Positions 17,092 to 24,541 of a DNA stretch of 64,000 bases are shown in pieces. The first letter of the stretch is position 1. Each line of letters starts with the position of its first letter. This DNA is from a bacterium. Lineage in GTDB: Bacteria > Desulfobacterota > Binatia > DP-6. A program made the translations under genes and the position numbers. The notes under the pieces are model-generated. The model was not told where the DNA came from. It ran no database searches and saw nothing but the letters and a program-made list of their open reading frames with translations. The stretch covers positions 682,001 through 746,000 of the forward strand of contig JAHCID010000002.1 in NCBI GenBank assembly GCA_026129405.1, written 5' to 3'.

Positions 17092-17877
17092 GTGCTGGCC
17101 CGTCGTCGTCTGGCCCTCGTCGTCCCGCTCGCGGCCGCCTGGCTCGTGGTCGCCTCGCCCGCCGTACCGGCCGCCGATTCCGCTGGGAGCACCAGCATCC
17201 ACAACGGCGTGCCGACGGCCGCGTATCCCGCGGTCGGCGCGGTGATGGTGTCGTTCGAGGGCGACGTCGTCGGCCTCTGCTCGGGGACGCTGGTGGCGTC
17301 CGACGTCGTCCTCACGGCGGCACACTGCCTGGAAGGCGAGGTGCTCGACGCCGGGATCTACCTTTCGCCGAACGGCGTCCAGGAGAGCTTCCATCCGGGC
17401 ATCGGGGCCGTCGTCCACGCCGAGTATCGGGCGGGCGTCGCGGCGTGGGCCGACATCGCGCTGCTGTTTCTCGCCGAGCCCGTGACCGACGTGACGCCGC
17501 TGCCCTGGGCGACCGCCGTGCCGCGCCCGCGCACCCACGCCACGATCGTCGGCTTCGGCGCCGACGGGGCCGGCGGCGCTGCGGGCACGAAGCGCGAGGG
17601 CGAGGTGCGCGTGAAGCGGTGTCCGAAGGTCTTTCGCCGGGCCGGCCTCGCCAAGGGGCAGCTTCGCACCTCGATCTGCTGGAAGCCGAAGCGCAGGACG
17701 AGCGACACCTGCCGCGGCGACTCGGGCGGCCCGCTGATCGTGGGCGGGGCCGTCGCCGGCCTCACCTCGGGCGGCTTCCCGGACTGCCCGGGGAAGCTCA
17801 GCTGGGACACCAACGTGGCGCTCTTCGCGTCCTGGATCCAGGCCGCGATCGACACCGTCTCGCGTGGCGATCAGTAG
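17092..17877 (+). CDS. Secreted trypsin-like serine protease (S1A)
   Basis: A 261-residue exported protease. Signal peptide at residues 1-28. The zymogen cleavage-like site is SIHNGVPT (compare IVGG). The catalytic triad is His78 (TAAHC), Asp121 (WADIALLF) and Ser211 (GDSGGP). Asp205, six residues before the serine, is the trypsin-type specificity aspartate, so cleavage after Lys/Arg is expected. Cys63-Cys79 and further cysteines can form the usual disulfides. GTG start just after a -10 box. It overlaps the convergent pyruvyl-transferase fragment by 7 nt. Confidence 0.92.
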   Translation: MLARRRLALVVPLAAAWLVVASPAVPAADSAGSTSIHNGVPTAAYPAVGAVMVSFEGDVVGLCSGTLVASDVVLTAAHCLEGEVLDAGIYLSPNGVQESFHPGIGAVVHAEYRAGVAAWADIALLFLAEPVTDVTPLPWATAVPRPRTHATIVGFGADGAGGAAGTKREGEVRVKRCPKVFRRAGLAKGQLRTSICWKPKRRTSDTCRGDSGGPLIVGGAVAGLTSGGFPDCPGKLSWDTNVALFASWIQAAIDTVSRGDQ

Positions 17878-18480
17878 TCCGCGGTGGGCAGCGCGCCGTC
17901 GAGCCAGGACTCCACCGACGCCGCCCCGAACGGGCGCGTCCACGGCGCGCGTCCGAGCCCGTCGAGCGTCGCGCCGAGGGTGGCGGCGTCGGCGCCGGGG
18001 GCGACCGCGATCGGCGCCGGCAGGCCGAACGCGTCGTACAGGGCCTGCGCCTTGCGGACGTAGTACTCGGTGCCGGCGACGAGCGCCGCGGGGACGCCGC
18101 CCTCGAGCGCGAACAGCGCGGTGTGGAAGCTGCACGTGACCACGGCCGTGCACGCCTTGATGGTCGCGGCGGCGGCGACGGCGTCGTCGTCGACGGCGGC
18201 GAGCGCCCAACGGGCGCGGCGGTGCGGCACCGCGTCGCGCAGGGCGAGCTGGAGCTCGGCTTCCGTCTGCGGCGCCTGCGCGTTCATCGGGATGCCCACC
18301 ACCGTCGCGCCGCGCGCCGCGGCGAGGCCGTCGACGGCGGCCGCCAGCCGCGTGAGCACGTCGCCGCCGCAGCCGACGTAGTCGGCGACGCGGGCCTGGA
18401 AGCCGACGAGGGGGCGGTCGCCGGCGAGTCTCGCCGGCGCGCAGGCGCGCGCGCGCCGGCGACGTCGACCTGCAGCCCGA
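17871..18480 (-). CDS. C-terminal part of the polysaccharide pyruvyl transferase domain, out of frame with its N-terminus
   Basis: From about 18450 this frame reads LAGDRPLVGFQARVADYVGCGGDV and continues to the stop at 17871 with typical pyruvyl-transferase features (ATVVGIPMNAQ, TCSFHTALFALEGGVPAALV). This is the natural continuation of the fusion protein encoded immediately upstream, whose own frame degenerates into Ser/Ala/Pro at that point. The largest ORF with its own start begins at GTG 18359, but starting there would cut the fold. A one-base deletion or equivalent in the GC run at about 18440-18475 explains both frames. Confidence 0.7.
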
Positions 18481-20335
18481 GCGCGTCGTCGCCCGCGACC
18501 GTGACGTGGTCGCCGCCGAGCCCGTGCGCGGCGAGCAGCGCCGCGGAGCCCGGATCACGCACGCCGAAGGCGGCGGCGCTCGCGGTCACGACCGCGAGCA
18601 GGGGCAGCATCTCCTCCGAGAGCGGGCCCAGCCCCTGGCCGCTGACGACGACCGGCACGCCGCTGCCGCGTGCGGCGGCGGCGATCGCCGCCCGCCAGGC
18701 GACGAGATAGAGCCACGGCGCGGCGAGGTTGCCGCCGCCGGCGAGCAGCACGGCGTCGAACCCGCGCAGGTCGGCGAGCGCCGGGTCGATCGGGCGACCC
18801 ACGGCGCCGGTGCGGGCGATCAGCGTCGCCGCGACGTCGGCGGGTGCGCCGGCGCGGATCGCCTCCGGGTCGAGCCCGTAGCACAGCTCCGCCGTCGTGC
18901 CCGCCCACACGCCGAGCCGCCCGAGGGCCGGTACGGCGTCGCCGTCGGTGACCACCACCGGGACGCAGCCGGGGCGCAGGCGCGCGAGGCGCTCCAGCGT
19001 CGCACGCAGGATGGCGTCGTCGCCGTGGTTGCGCACGCCGCCCGACGCCACCACGAGGAGCCGCGGGCGCCGCACGGTGACCGCGGCGGGCGCCGGCGGC
19101 GCGGGCGCCGGCGCGCCGTTCCAGCCCGGCGCCGCCGACAGCCAGCCGAGCGCGGGATGATGGACGGCGGCGCTGAGCGCGGCATCGGGCAGCGGGCCGT
19201 CGATGCCGTACAGGCGCTGGAGGCGCCGGTGCCGCCGCGTGCCCGGCGCGTCGGCGATCATCGAGAGCGGCGACGCCCGGTAGTGCCCGACCACCGTCGG
19301 CACGAACGCGATCGGGCGTCGCAGGGCCACGAGGCGCAGCGCCAGCTCCCAGTCCTGCAGCCCGTGCGCCTCCGCGTCGAGCCCGCCGAGCGCGAGGAGG
19401 GCGTCGACGTCGACGATCGACATGGTGTCGATCCAGTTCGCCCACAGGAGCGCGGGCGCCGCCGGCTCGCCGCCGTAGACCGTGCGCGGACGGCCGTGCT
19501 CGTCGGCGACGGTGCTCGGCCCGTAGGTCAGCACGGCGCCCGTCGCCACCGCCGACGCGTACAGCGTCGCCACGCCGTCGGGCTCGAGGGTGTTGTCGGC
19601 GTCGAGCAGGAGCGCGTGACGGAAGCGGGCCTGCGCGAGCTGGACGTTGCGGGCGCGTGCCAGCCCGAGGTTGACGTCGCTCTCGAGCACGCGGACGCGC
19701 GCGTCCTCCGCGGCGAGCGCGCGGGCGCGCGCGCGGCTCGCGTCGCGCGAGGCGTCGTCGGAGATCACGATCTCGCCCGGAACGGGGAGACGGTCGAGCG
19801 CGGCCCGGGCGCTCGCGACCGCGGCGGGCAGCAGGGGCGCGTGCTGCCAGCACGGCACCAGGACGCTGACGCCGGGGACGCGGGCCTCGACGGGCGGGAG
19901 CGTCGCCAGCAGCGCCGCTTCGGCCGCCCGCCGGGCGGGCGCGCGGATCTCGCCCTCGAGGACGAGCGCCTGCTCGCGCGCTTCGTCGCGCAGGGCGGCG
20001 GCGGTGGCATCCAGCTCGGCGCCGAGCTGGATGCGCGCCTGCGCCAGCTCCGTCCGCAGGGCGCCGAGCGCCTGCGCCAGCGCCGTGGTGCCCGCGGCGA
20101 CCTCCGCCAGCTGCGCCGCCGACGCCTTCTCGAAGTTCGCGAGATCGATGCCGTGGATCGTGCGCGCGACGCCCGCGCCGACGTCGCGCACCTCCTGCTC
20201 GACCCGGTCGATGCGCGTGCGCAGCGTGGTCATCTGCTCGGCGATGCCGTGCAGCGTGCGCACCTGGTCGCCGATGCGTGCGGGGAGGTTGCGGCCGCGG
20301 CGGAAGAGGTACAGCCAGTCGGCGAGGCGGCTCAT
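18284..20335 (-). CDS. Fusion of coiled-coil, GT2 glycosyltransferase and polysaccharide pyruvyl transferase (frameshifted near its end)
   Basis: Predicted cytosolic glycan-modifying protein. Residues 1-130 are a long heptad-like coiled coil (TRIDRVEQEVRDVGAG, ALGALRTELAQARIQL). Residues about 150-370 are a GT-A family 2 domain (VSVLVPCWQHAPLLP, EIVISDDASRD, LLLDADNTLEP as the DxD region, LQDWELALRL). Residues about 420-640 begin a CsaB/WcaK-type pyruvyl transferase (NHGDDAILRATLERL, LLAGGGNLAAPW, SGQGLGPL). At about 18475 the frame becomes nonsense and the true C-terminus continues in another frame down to 17871. ATG 20335 overlaps the methyltransferase stop as ATGA. Likely role: making a surface polysaccharide with pyruvate ketals. 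Confidence 0.8.
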   Translation of the reverse strand: MSRLADWLYLFRRGRNLPARIGDQVRTLHGIAEQMTTLRTRIDRVEQEVRDVGAGVARTIHGIDLANFEKASAAQLAEVAAGTTALAQALGALRTELAQARIQLGAELDATAAALRDEAREQALVLEGEIRAPARRAAEAALLATLPPVEARVPGVSVLVPCWQHAPLLPAAVASARAALDRLPVPGEIVISDDASRDASRARARALAAEDARVRVLESDVNLGLARARNVQLAQARFRHALLLDADNTLEPDGVATLYASAVATGAVLTYGPSTVADEHGRPRTVYGGEPAAPALLWANWIDTMSIVDVDALLALGGLDAEAHGLQDWELALRLVALRRPIAFVPTVVGHYRASPLSMIADAPGTRRHRRLQRLYGIDGPLPDAALSAAVHHPALGWLSAAPGWNGAPAPAPPAPAAVTVRRPRLLVVASGGVRNHGDDAILRATLERLARLRPGCVPVVVTDGDAVPALGRLGVWAGTTAELCYGLDPEAIRAGAPADVAATLIARTGAVGRPIDPALADLRGFDAVLLAGGGNLAAPWLYLVAWRAAIAAAARGSGVPVVVSGQGLGPLSEEMLPLLAVVTASAAAFGVRDPGSAALLAAHGLGGDHVTVAGDDALGLQVDVAGARAPARRRDSPATAPSSASRPASPTTSAAAATCSRGWRPPSTASPRRAARRWWASR

Positions 20336-20967
20336 GGGTGGCGGCGGACGAGGGTGAGGCCCGGACCGAGGGGCAGGTCGAACACCTGGAGGTCGGGGCG
20401 CGCCCGCAGGGTCGCGAGGAACGTGCCCACGCTGCAGCGATAGGCGCGATCCGGACCGTACATGGGCGACGTCTTCTCGCTCCGGCTGTCGTGGAAGCAG
20501 ACGACCGCACCGGGCGCGAGGCGCGGTGCGAACGCCTCCCAGTCGAAGGCGGCCTGCTCGGCGGTGTGGAGGCCGTCGATGAAGACGAGCCCCGGCGGGG
20601 GCAGCGCCGCATAGGCGTCGCTGGTCACGAACTCCTGCGTGGTCATGCGCAGATGGCGCACGTTGTCGACGCCGAAGCGGCGGAAATGGCGGTCGACGTC
20701 GCCGGGGTCGGTCCAGAAGTCGTCCGCGAGCGACGGGTCGACGAACCACACCGTGCCGCTCTCGACGTTGTCGGCGAGCGCCTTGCCGAGGATCAGCGGC
20801 ACGAAGCCGCGCCACGAGCCGACGACGACCGCGGTGGTCGGGCGCAGCGCGCGGCCGAGTGCGTAGTAGATCCAGCCGAGGCCGAGGTTGGCGTCGGCGG
20901 CGCGCTGGAGATGGCCCATGCGCAGCAACGACGGCTCCGCGAGGAGCGACGCGATCCAGGCGTTCAC
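20332..20967 (-). CDS. Class I SAM-dependent methyltransferase
   Basis: A 211-residue protein starting at GTG 20967. A Rossmann core is visible as TAVVVGSWRGFVPLILG (motif I), TVWFVDPSL (motif II acid), PPPGLVFIDGLHTAEQ and APGAVVCFHDS, the pattern of sugar or cephalosporin-hydroxylase-like O-methyltransferases that sit in glycan clusters. It is translationally coupled to the GT2/pyruvyl-transferase gene by a 4-nt overlap, so both probably modify the same glycan. A longer start at 21099 would add an Arg-rich segment that looks non-coding. Confidence 0.8.
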   Translation of the reverse strand: MNAWIASLLAEPSLLRMGHLQRAADANLGLGWIYYALGRALRPTTAVVVGSWRGFVPLILGKALADNVESGTVWFVDPSLADDFWTDPGDVDRHFRRFGVDNVRHLRMTTQEFVTSDAYAALPPPGLVFIDGLHTAEQAAFDWEAFAPRLAPGAVVCFHDSRSEKTSPMYGPDRAYRCSVGTFLATLRARPDLQVFDLPLGPGLTLVRRHP

Positions 20968-21150
20968 GCGCGCGGGACCCCGATCGACGGCGTGCCCGGG
21001 GCGGAGGCGCCGGACTCGCCGTCGACGCGGGTGGCGAGCCGGGCGCGCGTTCCCGCCGGCTCCCCGCGCGGTCGCCGCACGATCATCGCCGAGCGGCATA
21101 GGAGCGCGCGGGGGGCGGAGTCAACTCGACGCCCGGCGAGGACGGTTTTC

Positions 21151-21180
21151 TTGACCGCGGTCGGCGCGCGCCGCTAGAAC
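21151..21180 (+). promoter_or_regulatory. Promoter of the NMT1/GT/radical-SAM operon
   Basis: TTGACC (21151-21156) and TAGAAC (21175-21180) are 18 nt apart, the best sigma-70-like pair in the window. A GTG at 21188, 7 nt after the -10 box, opens a 9-codon mini-ORF whose TGA overlaps the GTG at 21214 of the first gene. Confidence 0.6.
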
Positions 21181-21204
21181 CGCGCGCGTGGCCGTGGAGC
21201 GTTC

Positions 21205-22074
21205 GTGGATCGCGTGACCCTGGCGCTCCTGCGCGGGGTCTGCCAGCTGCCTGCATACGTCGCCGCCGATCTCGGTCTGTTCCGCGCGCACGGGCTCGAG
21301 GTCGCGCTCGACTACGCGCCCACCGCGTGGGCGGTGCCCGAGCGCATGCTGCGCGGGCAGGTCGACTTCGCGGTGATCCCGTGGACGCGTGTCGCGGCGG
21401 CCGGGGCGCGTGGCGAGCCGCTGGTCCTGATCTGCGGCTCCGGCTGCGAGGAAGCGGCGCTCGTGGTGCGCCGCGGCTGCGCGCCTACCGACGTCGCCCG
21501 CGTGGCGCTGCCGCAGGAAGGCGGCATGAAGGATCTCACCGCCGTCGGTCTGGTGCAGAGCCTCGGCTGGGGCGAGGCCGAGACGCTGCGCCTACCGTCG
21601 GGCGACGCGGCGATCCTCGCCTTCGTCGGCGGCGGCGTCGACGCGGCGTCGATGGTCGAGCCCTGGGCCACCATGCTCCACCACCTCGGGCTCGGCGACG
21701 TCGTGCGCCGGACCCGCGACGTCTGGCCCGGCGTGCCGGGCTGCTCGCTCACGACGTCGGCGGCGCTGATCGCCGAGCGGCCCGACGTGGTCGAGCGCAT
21801 GGTGCGCGCGTTCGTCGCCGGCGCGCGCGTCGTCGGCGACGATCCCGAGCGCGCCGCCGCGATCGGCGCGCGCCACATTGGCGTGGAGGCGCGGCACGTG
21901 TCCGGCGCGCTCGCGCACAACGCCCCCGACGTCCATGCGCTCGGGCGCAGCGCGGCCATGGACGCCGTGCTCGACGTCATGCTCGCCCGCGGCTACCTCG
22001 CGCGCCGTCCCGACGCCGGCTTCAAGGATCTCACCTTCCTCGAGCGCGCCCGGCGCGGCGCCGCGGCGGCCTGA
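21205..22074 (+). CDS. NMT1/THI5-like periplasmic-binding-fold protein without a signal peptide
   Basis: A 289-residue protein of the type II binding-protein fold found in taurine/nitrate/pyrimidine-precursor ABC systems (PAYVAADLGLFRAHGLEV, VDFAVIPWTRV, ASMVEPWATML, AALIAERPDVVERMVRAF). It has no signal peptide, and no permease or ATPase gene is nearby, so it may be a cytosolic enzyme or sensor like MqnA/Thi5 rather than a transporter component. GTG 21205 is the longest start; GTG 21214 gives a cleaner VTLALLRGV N-terminus and overlaps an upstream mini-ORF stop. The next gene starts 7 nt after its stop. Confidence 0.78.
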   Translation: MDRVTLALLRGVCQLPAYVAADLGLFRAHGLEVALDYAPTAWAVPERMLRGQVDFAVIPWTRVAAAGARGEPLVLICGSGCEEAALVVRRGCAPTDVARVALPQEGGMKDLTAVGLVQSLGWGEAETLRLPSGDAAILAFVGGGVDAASMVEPWATMLHHLGLGDVVRRTRDVWPGVPGCSLTTSAALIAERPDVVERMVRAFVAGARVVGDDPERAAAIGARHIGVEARHVSGALAHNAPDVHALGRSAAMDAVLDVMLARGYLARRPDAGFKDLTFLERARRGAAAA

Positions 22075-22081
22075 GGCGCGC

Positions 22082-23194
22082 GTGGCGCCGACGCTCGTCT
22101 GCTGCGCGGCGCCCATCGGTTACGGACCGGCGACCAAGCTCGCCACGCTCGCCGGCGCGCTGCGGGGGCACGGGCTGCGTCCCGTCTTCCTCGGCGAGGG
22201 CAGCGCCCTCGAAGCCGCGCGCCGCAGCACCGTCTTCGACGACGTGCTCACCGGGCCCGGCGACGCGCCGGCGGTCCGCGCCGCGATCGACGCGAGCGCC
22301 GGTCTCCTCTCGCTGATGGAGCGCGAGCATCTCGCCGTCGCCCAGCGGCGCGGACGCCCGACCTTCGTCGTCGACAGCCTCCTCTGGATGCGCGACCACG
22401 TGCCGCCCGCGTTCCGCGCCGCGACGCGCTACTGGGCCCAGGACTTCGTCGGCGTCCGCGGACGCGCCGCCGGGCTCGCGACCGTGATCGGCCCCGTCGT
22501 GCCGCCGACGGCGGCCCCGCGGGTACACGGCGCGGGACTCGTGATCGCGCTCGGCGGCACGGCGTCGCCGTTCGGGGACGCCGCCGCCGACGGCGCCTGG
22601 CTCGATCTCCTCGTCGAGGCCGTCGTCGACGCCGGCCTGGTCGCGAGCTTCGCGGGCCGCGCGGTCTGCATGGCGAGCGAGCCCTGCCGGGCGCGGCTCG
22701 CCGCGCGCCACGCCGGGCGCGGGATCACGTTCACGTCGCTGGCGCCGGCCGCGGCGGCGCGCCTGCTCGCGTCGGCCGCGTTCGTCCTGGCGGCGCCCGG
22801 GCTCACCACGGCGCTCGAGTGCTTCCAGCTCGGCGTGCCGACCGGCTTTCTCCCGCCGCTCGGCTACAGCCAGTGGCTCATCCTGGAGGCGCTGCGCGCG
22901 CAGGGCCTGGCGCCGCACGCCTTCCACTGGGCCGACCGCCTGCCGCCGGAGAGCATCGTCGTCGGGATGCCCGAGGCGGGTCGCACCGAGCGGGTGCGGG
23001 CGCTCGTCCGCCCACGGCTGCACGACGCGGAGACGCGCCGCGGTCTCCGCGCAGCGCTTCGCGCCATGTGCGAGGGCGACCTGGCCGCGCTCGCCGCCCG
23101 CCAGCACGCGTTCTTCGCCGCTCTCGGGCCGAACGCCGTGGGGGCGATCGCCCGCGACATCGCCGCCCTGTGCGCCGACGGAGGACGCGCATGA
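22082..23194 (+). CDS. Glycosyltransferase-like protein (GT-B, MurG/UGT-like)
   Basis: A 370-residue protein whose start (TLVCCAAPIGYGPATKLATLAGALRGHG) and end (ASAAFVLAAPGLTTALECFQLGVPTGFLPPLGYSQW) resemble the acceptor loop and nucleotide-sugar-binding half of GT-B glycosyltransferases. The Gly-rich VIALGGTASPFGD is where the second domain starts. Classical donor-binding residues are only partly kept, so activity is uncertain. Middle gene of a tight operon: GTG start 7 nt after the binding-fold gene and ATGA overlap with the radical SAM gene. Confidence 0.65.
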   Translation: MAPTLVCCAAPIGYGPATKLATLAGALRGHGLRPVFLGEGSALEAARRSTVFDDVLTGPGDAPAVRAAIDASAGLLSLMEREHLAVAQRRGRPTFVVDSLLWMRDHVPPAFRAATRYWAQDFVGVRGRAAGLATVIGPVVPPTAAPRVHGAGLVIALGGTASPFGDAAADGAWLDLLVEAVVDAGLVASFAGRAVCMASEPCRARLAARHAGRGITFTSLAPAAAARLLASAAFVLAAPGLTTALECFQLGVPTGFLPPLGYSQWLILEALRAQGLAPHAFHWADRLPPESIVVGMPEAGRTERVRALVRPRLHDAETRRGLRAALRAMCEGDLAALAARQHAFFAALGPNAVGAIARDIAALCADGGRA

Positions 23195-24537
23195 CGTTCG
23201 ACCCCGCCGCCATCGACCGCATCGCCGACGCCCTCGCCGGGGCCCTGCACGTGCCCTACGCGCCGCCGCATATCTATCCGATGGCGGCGCCGGTCTTCCG
23301 CGCCGCGGCCGGCGCCGCGCGCACGCGGCGCGGGGACGGCCCGCTCGCGGTGTACGTACACGTGCCGTTCTGCAACTACGCCTGCACCTTCTGCTTCTAT
23401 GCCAAGCGCATCGGCGACGACGAGGCCGCGAAGGCGCGCTACGTGGACGCCGCCGTGCGCGAGCTCGCCTGGATTCCACCGGGCACGGGGCTACGCCATC
23501 TCTATCTCGGCGGCGGCACGCCGACGGCGCTGCCGCCGCACCTGCTCGACCGCCTGCTCGGGGCGGTGCTGGACCGCACGGTGCGCGAGCCGCGCGCGCG
23601 CTGGTGCGTCGAGAGCTCGCCCGAATCGGTGACGCCCGCGCACGTGGACGTGTTGCGGGCGCACGGCGTGGGCCGTGTCAGCGTCGGCGTGCAGTCGCTC
23701 GACGCGGGCGAGCTCGACCGCGTCCACCGCCGGCACGCGCCGGCGCACGCGCTCGACGTGCTGCGCATGCTGGTGGCGAGCGGCTTCGTCGTGAACGTCG
23801 ACCTCATCTACGGGCTGCCGGGACAGACCGAGGCGACCTTCGCGCGCGCGTTCGCCGACGTCGTCGCCACCGGCGTCGACGCGGTGACGACCTACAGCCT
23901 GCGCGTCAACGAGCGCACGCCGGTGGCGCGCGCGCTCGCGCCCGCCGAGCGGCTCGATCTCCCGCGCAAGCTCCATTGGCGCGCGCACGTGAAGCGCACC
24001 GCCGACGCGCTGGGCTTCGTGCAGACGCGCTGGCACACGTTCGTGCGCCCCGACGGCGGCCAGGCGCCGGGGCCCGACGCGATCGACGACACCGGCAGTA
24101 CGGGCGACCAGTTCGGCGCCGGGCCGAGCGCCCGCTCGCGTCTCGCGGCCACGGTCTACCGCAACCACGCCGACCTCGACGCCTGGCGCGCGCGCGTCGA
24201 GGCGGGCGAGAGCCCGGTCGCCGAGACCTTCGCGCTCGCCGATCAGGACCGCCGCATCCGCTTCCTGGGGCAGTCGCTCGGCGACGGCCGCCCGCTCGAC
24301 CGCGGCGCCTGGCAGGCGACCTTCGGCACGCCGATCGAGGCCGAGTTCGGCCCGGTGCTCGACCGCCTGCGCGCGGCCGACCTCGTCGCCGACGAGGGCG
24401 ATACGCTCGCGCTGACGCCGACGGGCCAGCTCGTGCACGACCTCGTGACGCTCGCGTTCTACCCGCCCGCGACCCAGGCCTGGCTCAGCGAGCGGCAGGC
24501 CGCGGCGCTGGCGCCGCGGCCGCGCGCCACGTCGTAG
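23191..24537 (+). CDS. HemN/HemW-type radical SAM protein
   Basis: A 448-residue enzyme with the HemN-specific cluster motif Cys61-x3-Cys65-x2-Cys68 (CNYACTFC), the YLGGGTPTALP SAM-contact segment, ESSPESVTPAHVDVLRAHGVGRVSVGVQS and a HemN C-terminal domain ending in LTPTGQLVHDLVTLAFY. Relatives include coproporphyrinogen dehydrogenase, HemW haem chaperones, anaerobilin synthases and natural-product methylases or cyclases. Its operon with a binding-fold protein and a GT-like protein, and no haem genes, argues against canonical HemN. Probably anaerobic or biosynthetic chemistry on an unknown small molecule. Confidence 0.88.
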   Translation: MTFDPAAIDRIADALAGALHVPYAPPHIYPMAAPVFRAAAGAARTRRGDGPLAVYVHVPFCNYACTFCFYAKRIGDDEAAKARYVDAAVRELAWIPPGTGLRHLYLGGGTPTALPPHLLDRLLGAVLDRTVREPRARWCVESSPESVTPAHVDVLRAHGVGRVSVGVQSLDAGELDRVHRRHAPAHALDVLRMLVASGFVVNVDLIYGLPGQTEATFARAFADVVATGVDAVTTYSLRVNERTPVARALAPAERLDLPRKLHWRAHVKRTADALGFVQTRWHTFVRPDGGQAPGPDAIDDTGSTGDQFGAGPSARSRLAATVYRNHADLDAWRARVEAGESPVAETFALADQDRRIRFLGQSLGDGRPLDRGAWQATFGTPIEAEFGPVLDRLRAADLVADEGDTLALTPTGQLVHDLVTLAFYPPATQAWLSERQAAALAPRPRATS

Positions 24538-24541
24538 CGCG

